Shown here in pieces: positions 25,800 through 34,490 of a DNA stretch of 52,044 nt (positions are counted from its first letter, which is position 1; every line of letters begins with the position of its first letter). Under the pieces are notes generated by a model. It searched no databases. It was not told the origin of the DNA and was given only the letters and a program-made list of their open reading frames with translations. The DNA is from Exilibacterium sp. (GTDB lineage: Bacteria; Pseudomonadota; Gammaproteobacteria; Pseudomonadales; Cellvibrionaceae), in assembly GCA_028280195.1 (NCBI GenBank), contig JANQMH010000020.1, forward strand, positions 1 through 52,044. Direction: 5' to 3'. The translations under genes and the position numbers were made by a program.

Positions 25800-25903
25800 G
25801 GGAAAAGGGAAAAGGGAAAAGTAAAACCCCATTACGGCAACTGGGTGCTTTTACTTTTCCCTTTTTACTTTTCCCTTTTTACTTTTCCCTTTTCCCTTTT
25901 TTC
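25800..25903. repeat. Heptamer palindrome between convergent lpxH and phoA
   Basis: The left arm (25800-25826) is GGGAAAA repeated three times then GTAAAA. The right side (25849-25903) is a longer array alternating TTTTCCC and TTTTTAC units. The 17-nt core at 25810-25826 pairs exactly with 25849-25865. It begins 5 nt after the lpxH stop and ends directly at the phoA stop. The right arm is expanded relative to the left. A bidirectional terminator is plausible. Confidence 0.8.
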
Positions 25904-27415
25904 TCAATCAACCCCCAACGCCCGCGCCATAATATGAAATATCACATTCTGCTCAATCACTCCCCCCACCAAATAAGCACTGGGGCCGGTGGCAAATAGG
26001 GCTACGTCCTCACCGCCATGGGTCTCCGACTGCATGCGCACTGCCGCCTGTTGTTTATAGTCCGGTTGTTGCGCCTGTGTGTCAGTCAGCGGCGAAGTGC
26101 TGTCGCTGCGCAGGTGGGGGCCATTGTAGTATCCCAGCGTGGTAAAGGGCCTGCCGTCTTCATCCAGGGCCAGGCTGGTACGGTCGGCCACTGATCTGCC
26201 GCGCACCAGGCCCAGTATGGGGTTGCCCCGCGGCGGATAACCGCCGATGGTGAAAACATGGGAGTGATCGGCCGTTACCAGTATCAGCGTGTCGTCCAGG
26301 TCGACCCGTTGCAGCGCCGCCCGCACCGCCTCGGAGAAAGCCTGGGCATCGCTCAGCGCGCGGTAGGCGTTGGTGCTGTGGTGGGCGTGGTCGACTCTGG
26401 CGCCCTCCACCATAAGAAAATAACCGTCCTTATTGTGCGACAGATGGTCAATGGCAAAACCGGTCATCTCCGCCAGCGAGGGCTCTGCCGCATTTTGCCG
26501 GTCGGCCTCATAGGACATATGCGATGCGGTAAACAGGCCCATAATGCTGGCGTGCCGGCCATTCACCCGGTGCGGCGCTGACAATTCTCTGAACTCAGCC
26601 ACGCCCGTGACCAAGGTGTGCGCCTCACTGCGGCCCAGCCACTCCTGCAAGAGGTTGCGCCGGTCCACCCGCTCACCGCCTTCGCCCGCCGGTAAAAACG
26701 CTTTGCGACCACCGCCGAGCACCAGATCGATACCGTCGCCATGGGGAAAATTTATCAGTTGATCGGCCAGGTCGCGACAGCCCTCGGCGCGTTTGGCGGG
26801 CGGCATCTGCGTATCACTCTCCCAGGCGCGGCTCGGCGAGTGGCCGTAGACCGCAGCCGGTGTGGCGTGGGTGACCCGCGCCGTAGAGACGATACCGGTC
26901 GCCAGGCCGCGCTGCTCCAGCAACTGTGCCAGGGGCGCCGGAAAGGTCTTTACCGGGCCGTAGCAGTCGTGCTGCTGCGACCAGGTGTTAATGGCGCCGA
27001 TGCGGGTTTTGACACCGGTATTCATGGCGCTGGCGGTACCGGCGGAATCCGGTGTCTGGGCGTCGGTATTATACGTTTTTACCAGCGCCACATAGGGAAA
27101 GGTTTCGAACGAGAGGCTGTTCTCTTCGCCGCTTTCACCGCGCGACTGGCCGTCGAAAATACGCGCCGCGGTAATGGTCGAGATCCCCATGCCGTCGGCA
27201 ATGAACAGGATCACATTCCTGGCGCGGCCGGTATTCGCCCGCAGCTGCGCCCGCGCCTCGACGGCACTGCGTCCGGCGGCAAACCACTGCTCGCCATCGG
27301 CCGGCATGGCCGTATCAGCAGCCACACCCCGGCGGTCGATTCCCATCTGTACGCTACAGCCGGCCAGTGCCAGCGCCGCCACCGCCAGGCCGGCACGCAG
27401 AATCGATATCACCAC
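25904..27415 (-). CDS. phoA: Alkaline phosphatase, predicted lipoprotein
   Basis: A periplasm-facing alkaline phosphatase of about 503 residues. The active-site serine is in PDSAGTASAMNTG. Metal-ligand segments are FIADGMG (Asp), VEGARVDHAHHSTN, TADHSHVFTIGG and THGGEDVALFATG. The Asp-Ser-Ala context fits the E. coli PhoA superfamily. The GTG at 27415 (GGGG upstream) gives a lipoprotein signal with lipobox LALAGC, so the enzyme is likely tethered to a membrane. It is the last of three closely spaced minus-strand genes (kinase, aminopeptidase, phosphatase). No clear Pho box was found. Confidence 0.92.
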   Translation of the reverse strand: MVISILRAGLAVAALALAGCSVQMGIDRRGVAADTAMPADGEQWFAAGRSAVEARAQLRANTGRARNVILFIADGMGISTITAARIFDGQSRGESGEENSLSFETFPYVALVKTYNTDAQTPDSAGTASAMNTGVKTRIGAINTWSQQHDCYGPVKTFPAPLAQLLEQRGLATGIVSTARVTHATPAAVYGHSPSRAWESDTQMPPAKRAEGCRDLADQLINFPHGDGIDLVLGGGRKAFLPAGEGGERVDRRNLLQEWLGRSEAHTLVTGVAEFRELSAPHRVNGRHASIMGLFTASHMSYEADRQNAAEPSLAEMTGFAIDHLSHNKDGYFLMVEGARVDHAHHSTNAYRALSDAQAFSEAVRAALQRVDLDDTLILVTADHSHVFTIGGYPPRGNPILGLVRGRSVADRTSLALDEDGRPFTTLGYYNGPHLRSDSTSPLTDTQAQQPDYKQQAAVRMQSETHGGEDVALFATGPSAYLVGGVIEQNVIFHIMARALGVD

Positions 27416-27494
27416 ATTGAAGCCCCACTGCTGTTTGGCAAGGGGCGCAGAATAGCACGCCATAAACGCGTGACAAAGCCAGTGATGAAAAAAA

Positions 27495-28547
27495 CTAATT
27501 GGACGGCGGCGGCGGCACCGCTTTATCGAGCCAGGTCTCGAGGCGCCGGTAGCGCTGCTGTACCGGCAGCTTCTGCAGCGCCTTTACACTGTCATAGAAT
27601 TCTGCCATCGAGCCGCTGCTGTGCAGTTTTTGCAGAAAATTCGGTACCCACTGGCTGTAGGTATTGATGCTGGCCAGCATGGCATTATTGAGTTCGCGGC
27701 TGACCCAGGCTTTGTAGGGCCCCTGCGGATGTCTGCTCAAATAGCGCTGGCGCAACTGCTGGTAGTATTGCGCCTTGACCCTGCGCTTCTCTGCCGCGGG
27801 CAGATCGCCGGCATACAGCCGGTCGAGTTGCTCGCGGGTGTCTTGCAACAGTTGCAGAAATACCTCGCGGTGAACCTGGCGCTGGCGGTAGGCCGCCAGT
27901 TGGTCGTCGCGCCGGCGGTGGCGCAGCCAGCGCTCCACGCCGGCGCGCTCGACCGCCACGGCAAAGCTCTCGTTGATGGCCGAATCACCGCCGATATAAA
28001 ACACCTGGTGGGCCAGTTCGTGAAATACCAAACCCGCCAGATCTGCTTCGCGCCAGTACAGATAACTGCTCAGTACCGGATCATCGAACCAGCCGAGGGT
28101 GCTGTAGGCGGGCACCCCGCCTACCTGAACATCAAAGCCGCGCTCGCGCATCTGCCGCCCCTTGCGCTCGGCGGCAGCCTGTTTGAAGTAGCCGCGGTAG
28201 GCGGCGCAGCCAATTACCGGATAACACCACTGGTGGGGGCGCAGGGAAAACTCCGGGGTCGCCACCACCGACCACACCGGGTAATCGCCCTCGAGTTGCA
28301 CGTAGCCGCTAAAACTGTTGTCGGCGGGCAGCGCCAATTGCTCGGCGGCAAAGCGCTTCATCGCCTGTACCAGCTGTAACTGCCGGCGCTTGCGCTCATC
28401 GGTATCCGCGGCGGCGATCAGGACGTCGATATCTTCACGCTTGCTCAGCAGTCTGAGCTGGCCGCTGGTGGCCTGGGTGTAGTAGCTGACGGTTTCACAA
28501 CCGGCCAGCAGCAACAGCGTGGATAACAGCAGGATTTTTGACGGCAT
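27495..28547 (-). CDS. Putative zinc aminopeptidase lipoprotein (PF10023-like)
   Basis: A 350-residue lipoprotein: signal MPSKILLLSTLLLLAGC, then a domain I associate with the predicted aminopeptidase family PF10023. The zinc-peptidase motif HELAH (FHELAHQVFYIGGDSAINESFAVAVE) has a downstream Glu in INESFA as third ligand, a gluzincin pattern. WCYPVIGCAAYRGYF is another recurrent family block. Substrates are unknown. It starts 4 bp after the stop of the hybrid kinase gene, so the two are probably co-transcribed. Confidence 0.85.
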   Translation of the reverse strand: MPSKILLLSTLLLLAGCETVSYYTQATSGQLRLLSKREDIDVLIAAADTDERKRRQLQLVQAMKRFAAEQLALPADNSFSGYVQLEGDYPVWSVVATPEFSLRPHQWCYPVIGCAAYRGYFKQAAAERKGRQMRERGFDVQVGGVPAYSTLGWFDDPVLSSYLYWREADLAGLVFHELAHQVFYIGGDSAINESFAVAVERAGVERWLRHRRRDDQLAAYRQRQVHREVFLQLLQDTREQLDRLYAGDLPAAEKRRVKAQYYQQLRQRYLSRHPQGPYKAWVSRELNNAMLASINTYSQWVPNFLQKLHSSGSMAEFYDSVKALQKLPVQQRYRRLETWLDKAVPPPPSN

Positions 28548-28551
28548 AAAC

Positions 28552-31278
28552 TCAGCTTAGATATTTCGTCAGCACTTCGCGCAGCTTTTCCGGTTTTAGC
28601 GGTTTGGCCAGGTGTTCGTCCATGCCCGCCGCAAACGCCGCCTGGCGCTGCTCGGCCATGGCGTGGGCGGTCAGGGCGACAATCACCGCGTGCCCGCGTC
28701 CCTCGCCGGTCTCGATATCGCGTATCTGCCGCGTGGCGCTGAGCCCGTCGAGTTCCGGCATTTCGCAGTCCATAAAAATCAGGTCGTAGGGCGGGTTCGA
28801 GTGTGTCTGGTCGATCTGCCGGCGATAGCGATCCACGGCCTCGAGGCCATTGTTGGCAATTTCCGTGGTCACCCCCTCTCTGGCCAGAAAACCCTTGATC
28901 ACCATTTGATTCACCGGGTTGTCTTCGGCCACCAGCACCCGCCACTGCGCCGCCTGTTCGCGGTCCGGTGCAGCGGCCGGCAGCGCATCGGCGGCGGGCT
29001 GCGCTGCAGTCTGCACGGCGGTGTCACCATTCAGAATACGTCTCAGCGCTTTGCGAAAAAAGCTCGGCGCCACCGGCATCTCCAGCGTTGCGTCCACCCC
29101 GCTGGCCTTCACCTCACCCTCGCTCAGCGGCGCCGAGGCGTCGGTCATCAACACCACCCGGCCGCCGTACTGCTGCCCCAGCAGATCGCGCGCCAGCTTG
29201 ATGCCGGCCATGTCTTCAATATGCTCGGCCAGCACCACAAACTCCGGCTGCTGTTCGTCGATGGCGATGCGGGTGGCAGAGATCGAATCGGCGGCGCGCA
29301 CGCCCATGCCCCAGGCTTCGGCGTGACGCGCCAGCGCCTGCGACTGGTGGCGGTTGCCGTCGGCGATCAGCAGCTGGCGCCCGACCAGGGTGCTGTCCTC
29401 GGGTTCGGCGGCCACCTGAGCCGGCACCAGCGGCAGGGTCACGGTGAATACCGAACCCCTGCCGAGGGTACTGTCCACATCCATACGCCCGCCCATCAGG
29501 TGGGCCAGGCGCTGGCTGATGGCCAGCCCGAGGCCGGAACCGCCATAGCGGCGGGTAATGCTGGAATCGGCCTGTACGAAGCTGTCGAAAATGCTCTCCA
29601 GCTGCTCCGGGCTGAGGCCGACACCGGTGTCGCTGACACAGATGCGGTATTGCGGCTGCTCGCCTTCCTGCTGCCGTTCCGCGCAGGCCTTGACCAGTAC
29701 CTGGATTTCACCGCTGTCGGTAAATTTGAAGGCGTTGCTCAACAGGTTGAGCAGTATCTGCCGAATGCGGGTCGGATCACCCATCAGGTGGTTGGGTATA
29801 TCCGGCGGCACATCGACGGTAAAGGCCAGATCGCTGGTGGAGCGCAGCGAGAAGATCGTAGCGCAACCGAAAATCAGCTGCTCCAGATCGAACGGCACCT
29901 TCTCGATCGGCATCTTGCCGGCCTCGATCTTCGAATAATCGAGAATATCGTTGATCACACTCAGCAGGATTTCACCGGAGGTGTGGATGGTATTGAGGTA
30001 GTGGCGCTGCTGCTCATTGATGGAGGTGTCCTTCAACAGATCCACCATGCCCAGCACGCCGTTGAGCGGCGTGCGTATCTCATGGCTCATGGTGGACAGA
30101 AACAGACTCTTGGCGCGGGCCATTTCGATCAGTTCTTTATTGACACGATTTTTTTCCCGATAGTTGCGGAAGATGATGGTGATCAGCGCCAGCACCAGCA
30201 ACAGCGCCATGGTGGCGGCACCGAGGGTGAACTTCTGATTGCGGATGATATCGCCCTGCTGTACCAGAATCGCATCTTTTTCCAGGATTTGCTCTTCCCT
30301 GGAACTGATCTCGCTGCGCATGGTATTGAGCCGCCTGAGGGTGCGCTGGATCTGGGTCGAGTACTCTTCGATATTGGCTTCCTGGTCGGCCAGTACCGAG
30401 GCCCGCTGCGCCAGTTCCCCCTCTTTCTCGGTCAGCGACTCGGTAATCTGCTGGATGCTCTGCTCCAGGCGGTCCAACTCCAGTTTGCCGGTAGACAGCT
30501 CCCGGGTCTGGCGGTCGATGGCCTGCTGCTGGGTGTCGATTTCGCGACGCTGCTTTTCGATTTCGGCGCGCTGCGCGGCGATGTTGTGCGACTGCTCGGC
30601 GATCAGGCGCTCCTGTTCGAGCAGCTCGCGGCGGCGCTGTTCGGCCAGCGCCACCACCTGCGCCAGTTCCGCCTCCGTCTCCTTGTGGATCACCGCCACA
30701 TCCAGTTCGGTACCGCCGAACAGGGTAATACCCTTACTCAGGCGCAGGCCTTCATAGAGAATGCTGGAGCGGTTCAATTCAAACGACAGCCGCTGCGGCG
30801 AGGGCTGGATGAAGTTGATCATGACATTGCGTTTATCGTCGGCGTCATCGGTAATCAACAGCGTCTGGCTGCGCCGCAGCTGGCTGGCCAGGGAGGCCAG
30901 TTCGCGATTGTAAACCGAGGACACCAGCAGCACCTGCAACTCGCGCGCCGCGTCCAGATCCCTGGCGGCCACCACCCGAATCGGCTTGCCGCGCACCTGG
31001 AGATCCGCCATGGTGCGCCGCGCCAGACGCAGAAACTCGCGGCTGCCGCCGTAGATGCCGATGGAAAACTCCTGTAGCTGCTGCTCATTCGGCCAGGTGA
31101 TATTGAGCAGGATTTTGTGGACAAAGCTGATTTTGGCGGCGTCTACGGGCACCGGCCTGGAGTCGTCGGCGCCGAGCGTGGCGGGCAGCAGCAGGCAGCT
31201 CAGCAACAGGCCGGGCAAAAGGCGCCGCAGGCGGCGTTGCAGCGCCTGTCGACATCGCTCTTGCTTGGGGTTGGCCAT
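28552..31278 (-). CDS. Hybrid histidine kinase with YfiR-like periplasmic sensor
   Basis: 908 residues: signal sequence (1-36), a periplasmic YfiR/DUF4154-like domain (about 45-195, ending FELNRSSILYEGLRLS), a long coiled coil (200-345) and a membrane helix (351-370). HisKA with MSHEIRTPLNG (H399) and an ATPase domain (N-box NLLSNAFKFT, SDTGVGL, GGSGLGL) follow. A pseudo-receiver (633-750) has Glu685 where the phospho-Asp would be. The C-terminal receiver (VLVAEDN..IFMDCEMPELDG, D837) is intact. YfiR domains elsewhere control diguanylate cyclases; here one is fused to a kinase. No separate output regulator is adjacent. Confidence 0.93.
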   Translation of the reverse strand: MANPKQERCRQALQRRLRRLLPGLLLSCLLLPATLGADDSRPVPVDAAKISFVHKILLNITWPNEQQLQEFSIGIYGGSREFLRLARRTMADLQVRGKPIRVVAARDLDAARELQVLLVSSVYNRELASLASQLRRSQTLLITDDADDKRNVMINFIQPSPQRLSFELNRSSILYEGLRLSKGITLFGGTELDVAVIHKETEAELAQVVALAEQRRRELLEQERLIAEQSHNIAAQRAEIEKQRREIDTQQQAIDRQTRELSTGKLELDRLEQSIQQITESLTEKEGELAQRASVLADQEANIEEYSTQIQRTLRRLNTMRSEISSREEQILEKDAILVQQGDIIRNQKFTLGAATMALLLVLALITIIFRNYREKNRVNKELIEMARAKSLFLSTMSHEIRTPLNGVLGMVDLLKDTSINEQQRHYLNTIHTSGEILLSVINDILDYSKIEAGKMPIEKVPFDLEQLIFGCATIFSLRSTSDLAFTVDVPPDIPNHLMGDPTRIRQILLNLLSNAFKFTDSGEIQVLVKACAERQQEGEQPQYRICVSDTGVGLSPEQLESIFDSFVQADSSITRRYGGSGLGLAISQRLAHLMGGRMDVDSTLGRGSVFTVTLPLVPAQVAAEPEDSTLVGRQLLIADGNRHQSQALARHAEAWGMGVRAADSISATRIAIDEQQPEFVVLAEHIEDMAGIKLARDLLGQQYGGRVVLMTDASAPLSEGEVKASGVDATLEMPVAPSFFRKALRRILNGDTAVQTAAQPAADALPAAAPDREQAAQWRVLVAEDNPVNQMVIKGFLAREGVTTEIANNGLEAVDRYRRQIDQTHSNPPYDLIFMDCEMPELDGLSATRQIRDIETGEGRGHAVIVALTAHAMAEQRQAAFAAGMDEHLAKPLKPEKLREVLTKYLS

Positions 31279-31465
31279 CGGTTGCAGCTCGGTCTATTGC
31301 CGTGAGAGTACGGTTCCCACTGCGCTATGGTACACCACTTGGCGTGTATAAATCCGTATATTGTCAACACTTTTCCGCTTTGTCTGGTTGTATCGAACCA
31401 CAGCTCTCCCGGCGGCACCGCAGCGGCCGGCATGCCACAGATAAACAGCGGCGGCCGGCGCCCCG

Positions 31466-31960
31466 TCAAGGTCGATTTTTCGGATAATCGAAGTAAGCCA
31501 GTTGCGCGCAGCCCGGCGCCAGTTCAGCCCAGCGCTGCAGCGGCAGCTCGAGTTTTGCCGCACCACAGGTGGGAATATTGTCGATATCGGCGGCCGCCAG
31601 CCGATTGGCCAATTCGGTCAGGGCCGGATTGTGACCGACCAGCAACACCGCGTTGCAGGCATCGCCGAAGCCGCGCGCGCAGTCCAGCACGGCGGCGGCA
31701 TCGAAGGTGTAGAGCGCTTCCCGGTAGTCGATGTGCTGCGCCGGAAAACCGATCGCCGCGGCAATCGCCCGGGCGGTCGTCGCGGCGCGCTCGGCGACAC
31801 TGGATACCAGCAGTTGCGGCAGCTCCCCGCGCCGGGCCAGGCGCCGGCCCATTTCCGGTGCATTGCGCAGACCGCGGCGATTCAGGGGGCGCTCGCGGTC
31901 GTCCAGGCCGGGGTCGTCCCAACTCGACTTGGCGTGGCGAACCAGCAGCAGTGTCTTCAC
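31466..31960 (-). CDS. sixA: Phosphohistidine phosphatase SixA
   Basis: A 164-residue histidine phosphatase. The RHG motif LLLVRHAKSSWDD lies at the N-terminus, with RPLNRRG, SSVAERAATTA and the second catalytic His in LLVGHNPALTELA. SixA removes phosphate from histidine of phosphocarrier or HPt domains. The GTG at 31960 overlaps the stop of the preceding gene (GTGA), indicating translational coupling, and starts exactly at the family N-terminus. It lies 187 bp upstream of a hybrid histidine kinase on the same strand, but that kinase has no HPt domain. Confidence 0.93.
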   Translation of the reverse strand: MKTLLLVRHAKSSWDDPGLDDRERPLNRRGLRNAPEMGRRLARRGELPQLLVSSVAERAATTARAIAAAIGFPAQHIDYREALYTFDAAAVLDCARGFGDACNAVLLVGHNPALTELANRLAAADIDNIPTCGAAKLELPLQRWAELAPGCAQLAYFDYPKNRP

Positions 31961-32217
31961 TTCAACAGGGGGTGATCTTCCGGCAACTGCCGGGAAATCC
32001 ACAGCGCCAGCTTGTGCTTCATGGAAGGTTCGTTCTCCTGGCCCTTGGCCAGTGGTTGAATCAGCTTGTCGTGTACCAGCAGGCGGTAGAGGTACTCGAT
32101 TTTTTTACCCGCCGAGTCGGTCTGCTCGAAGCTGCCGACCCTGCGCTTCTCGGCATAGAGGGCGCCGACCCGCAGTGCCTCCTTCAGCAGGCCCGCCTCA
32201 TTCTTCAGCTTTTTCAT
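31957..32217 (-). CDS. DUF5062-like small protein
   Basis: An 86-residue soluble helical protein (MKKLKNEAGLLKEALRVG, EYLYRLLVHDKLIQPL, MKHKLALWISRQLP) that I associate from memory with DUF5062, a family of unknown function in marine gammaproteobacteria. It has a high content of Lys, Leu and Glu and no membrane segment. Its stop overlaps the sixA start (GTGA), and it begins 15 bp after the GNAT stop, so GNAT-DUF5062-sixA form a tight unit. Confidence 0.7.
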   Translation of the reverse strand: MKKLKNEAGLLKEALRVGALYAEKRRVGSFEQTDSAGKKIEYLYRLLVHDKLIQPLAKGQENEPSMKHKLALWISRQLPEDHPLLK

Positions 32218-32232
32218 CGTCGCTCACCCCCG

Positions 32233-32754
32233 TCAACCCTTGCCATCGAAACGCTCCGCAGCGGGGGCGCCGGTCAGTGGTTTTTGCCAAAACTGCGCCT
32301 GTCCCAGGGCCGGGTCCAGCTCATAGCCCTGAAAACCAAACTTCCGGTAGGCATGCCGGGCCGCGCCATTGCCCGCCAGCACCTCCAGCGTCAGCTTGCA
32401 GCAGCCCCGCGCCCGCGCCTCGCGCTCCACCAGCGCCAGCATCCGGCCACTCAAACCGTAACCCCGATAATCCGCCAGTACAACCACATCGTGGATATTC
32501 ATCAACGGCCGGCACTGAAACGTGGAAAAGCCCTCAAAGCAATTGCACAGGCCCGCCGGCTCGCCGTCGACCGAGGCCAGCACTGACAGCGCCGCGGGGA
32601 TCTGCGCCAGCGCCGGTACCAGCCCCTGCTTGACCCGCTCGCTCAGGTCCTGCCCGCCGCCCATGGGGTCCCTGGCATAGGCGCTGAGCAGAGCGGTTAT
32701 CGCCGCTGCATCATCACGCTGCCGGTAGTCGGCGATTCGCACCCTTATATCCAT
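32233..32754 (-). CDS. GNAT-family N-acetyltransferase
   Basis: A 173-residue acetyltransferase with the acetyl-CoA binding core VVLADYRGYGLSGRMLALVE (Q/R-x-x-G-x-G/A variant RGYGLSG) and the C-terminal NGAARHAYRKFGFQGYEL typical of GNAT proteins. The ATG at 32754, with GGAGG just upstream, is preferred. The frame stays open for about 50 more codons upstream, but that extension looks non-coding. The acceptor substrate is unknown. Confidence 0.85.
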   Translation of the reverse strand: MDIRVRIADYRQRDDAAAITALLSAYARDPMGGGQDLSERVKQGLVPALAQIPAALSVLASVDGEPAGLCNCFEGFSTFQCRPLMNIHDVVVLADYRGYGLSGRMLALVEREARARGCCKLTLEVLAGNGAARHAYRKFGFQGYELDPALGQAQFWQKPLTGAPAAERFDGKG

Positions 32755-33289
32755 CTCCACCTCCATTCGCAGGCCCGTGTCAAGGCGCCAATAATGGGTT
32801 GAAAGCGCGATCGGCGCAAGCCTGGCCGCGGCACCGGCGCGCCAAATAAGCGCACGGCGATTGCCCTGTAAACCTATCGAACGTAAGCTGCGTATAGAGG
32901 TCATACTACAGTGGAAGCCAAGGCGGAAAATCCGGGGGCGTGCTTGCGGCTATCAGCGCCGGCAACGGCCAACCGGCTGAGTCACAATCACCAAAAGCAG
33001 GCATCTTGCCAAAAGTGCACCTTTACGGCACGCAACCAGGCCTATGAGGTCATTGCCAGGCGCCCGGCAAATCAGCCTGAAAGCCCCTGCGGGCGTGTAT
33101 CCGCCAGCGCCGCCGGCCGGCGGCGGCAGCGCTCACTGCTGGTGCAGTTTTTGCTCCTCAAAGACGGGCTTTCCCGACAACAGCATCTGTGGAGAAACGC
33201 CTGTGAACAAGTGCCTGCGAAAAGACAGTTTCCAACACAGAATTTGCAGAATAAATCTCAATGCAAGTAGAGAGGCATGAAACCGAGCA
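32755..33289. other. Intergenic region between GNAT and Fe-alcohol dehydrogenase
   Basis: These 535 bp lie between divergent genes. Open frames exist on both strands, but none has a ribosome site or a recognisable product. The last 100 bp before the dehydrogenase are AT-richer (around 33225-33275) and may contain its promoter. A GC-rich palindromic patch GCCGCCGGCCGGCGGCGGC lies near 33109. I see no repeat or RNA gene. Confidence 0.4.
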
Positions 33290-34456
33290 ATGAAGTCGTT
33301 TACTTTCACCACCACACCCTCGATTATCTGCGAACCCGGCGCGGTAAGGCGTATCGGCGACCTTTGCCGCAGAAACCGTATCAATCGCCCCCTGATCATT
33401 ACCGATCAGGGCATTTTGGATAACGACCTGCTGGCACCGGCACTGGATGCCCTGAACAAAGCCCATATTTCCTATATGACCTATGCCGACGTGGTTGCCG
33501 ATCCGCCTGAGGACATTATGCTCAAGGCCCTGCGCCAGGCGCAGACTTACAACACCGACGGCGTTATCGGCTTTGGCGGCGGCAGCTCCATGGATACCGC
33601 CAAACTGGTAGCGTTGATGATGGGCTCCGGCCAGAGCCCGGCGGAGATCTACGGCGTCGACAAGGCCTCCGGCCCGCGCCTGCCGCTGATCCAGATACCG
33701 ACTACCGCCGGTACCGGTTCCGAGGTCACACCCATTGCCATCGTTACCACCGGCGATACCATCAAGACCGCGGTGCTGGCGCCGCAGCTGCTGCCCGATG
33801 TGGCCCTACTGGACCCCCAGCTGACCCTGGGGCTGGCGCCGCATATCAGCGCCGCCACCGGCATCGATGCCATGGTTCACGCGATCGAAGCCTTTACCAG
33901 CAAAGGCGGCAAAAACCCTTACTCCGACATGCTCGCCCGGGAAGCGCTGAAGCTGCTGGCAGCGGCCATCCGCACCGCGGTGCACAGCGGCGACGACCTG
34001 GGCGCGCGTCGGGATATGCTGCTGGGGGCCTGCCTCGCCGGCCAGGCGTTTGCCAATGCGCCGGTGGCGGCGGTACACGCCCTGGCCTACCCCCTCGGCG
34101 GCACCTACCATATCCCCCACGGCCTCAGCAATGCCCTGGTGCTGACCCATGTGATGCGCTTCAACGCCGCTGCCGACAGCGCGGCCCGGCAATACGCCGA
34201 ACTGGCGCCGATTATCATGCCGGACGCCGCGACCGGGGCCGGCGGCAAGCCGGCGGCCGAGCACCTGATCGACCACCTGCAAGCGCTGATTGCCGAGCTG
34301 GGTCTGCCGACCACACTGGCGGCGGTGGATATTCAGCAGCAGGACCTGCCGATGCTGGCCGAGCAGGCCCTGCTGCAGCAACGGCTGCTGGTAAACAACC
34401 CGCGCGAGGTCAGTTACGAGGATGCCCTCGGTATCTACCGCGCGGCCTACAACTGA
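33290..34456 (+). CDS. Iron-containing alcohol dehydrogenase
   Basis: A 388-residue group III dehydrogenase. The nucleotide-binding segment is GVIGFGGGSSMDTAKL. Metal-ligand segments are AATGIDAMVHAIEAF (Asp/His), and AVHALAYPLGGTYHIPHGLSNAL with the His residues that coordinate iron. It probably oxidises alcohols or reduces aldehydes with NAD(P)H. The ATG at 33290 is preceded by a purine-rich GAGAGG somewhat far upstream (about 15 nt). It is followed 34 bp later by a hotdog thioesterase, so they may share a message. Confidence 0.93.
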   Translation: MKSFTFTTTPSIICEPGAVRRIGDLCRRNRINRPLIITDQGILDNDLLAPALDALNKAHISYMTYADVVADPPEDIMLKALRQAQTYNTDGVIGFGGGSSMDTAKLVALMMGSGQSPAEIYGVDKASGPRLPLIQIPTTAGTGSEVTPIAIVTTGDTIKTAVLAPQLLPDVALLDPQLTLGLAPHISAATGIDAMVHAIEAFTSKGGKNPYSDMLAREALKLLAAAIRTAVHSGDDLGARRDMLLGACLAGQAFANAPVAAVHALAYPLGGTYHIPHGLSNALVLTHVMRFNAAADSAARQYAELAPIIMPDAATGAGGKPAAEHLIDHLQALIAELGLPTTLAAVDIQQQDLPMLAEQALLQQRLLVNNPREVSYEDALGIYRAAYN

Positions 34457-34490
34457 GATTATCGACCGGCAAGCGGGGAGCGGCGGCAGC

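Noticed and set aside
22543-25903. GGGAAAA arrays as a CRISPR array or G-quadruplex
   Set aside because: Units are contiguous 7-mers with no unique spacers, so not CRISPR. G-runs are only three or interrupted, so a stable quadruplex is not convincing compared with the perfect hairpin.
28612-31077. Very long open frame on the plus strand (over 800 codons)
   Set aside because: It is the antisense of the hybrid kinase gene. Composition is odd (His/Gln/Gly-rich), no domain is recognisable, and the minus strand has clear kinase motifs throughout.
28552-31960. SixA as direct phosphatase for the neighbouring hybrid kinase
   Set aside because: The kinase has no HPt domain, the known SixA target type, and a 187-bp gap separates them. 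Kept only as a weak inference, not an annotation.
32911-33270. 119-codon plus-strand frame upstream of the Fe-alcohol dehydrogenase
   Set aside because: No ribosome site, no recognisable features, composition unlike the neighbouring genes; treated as intergenic.
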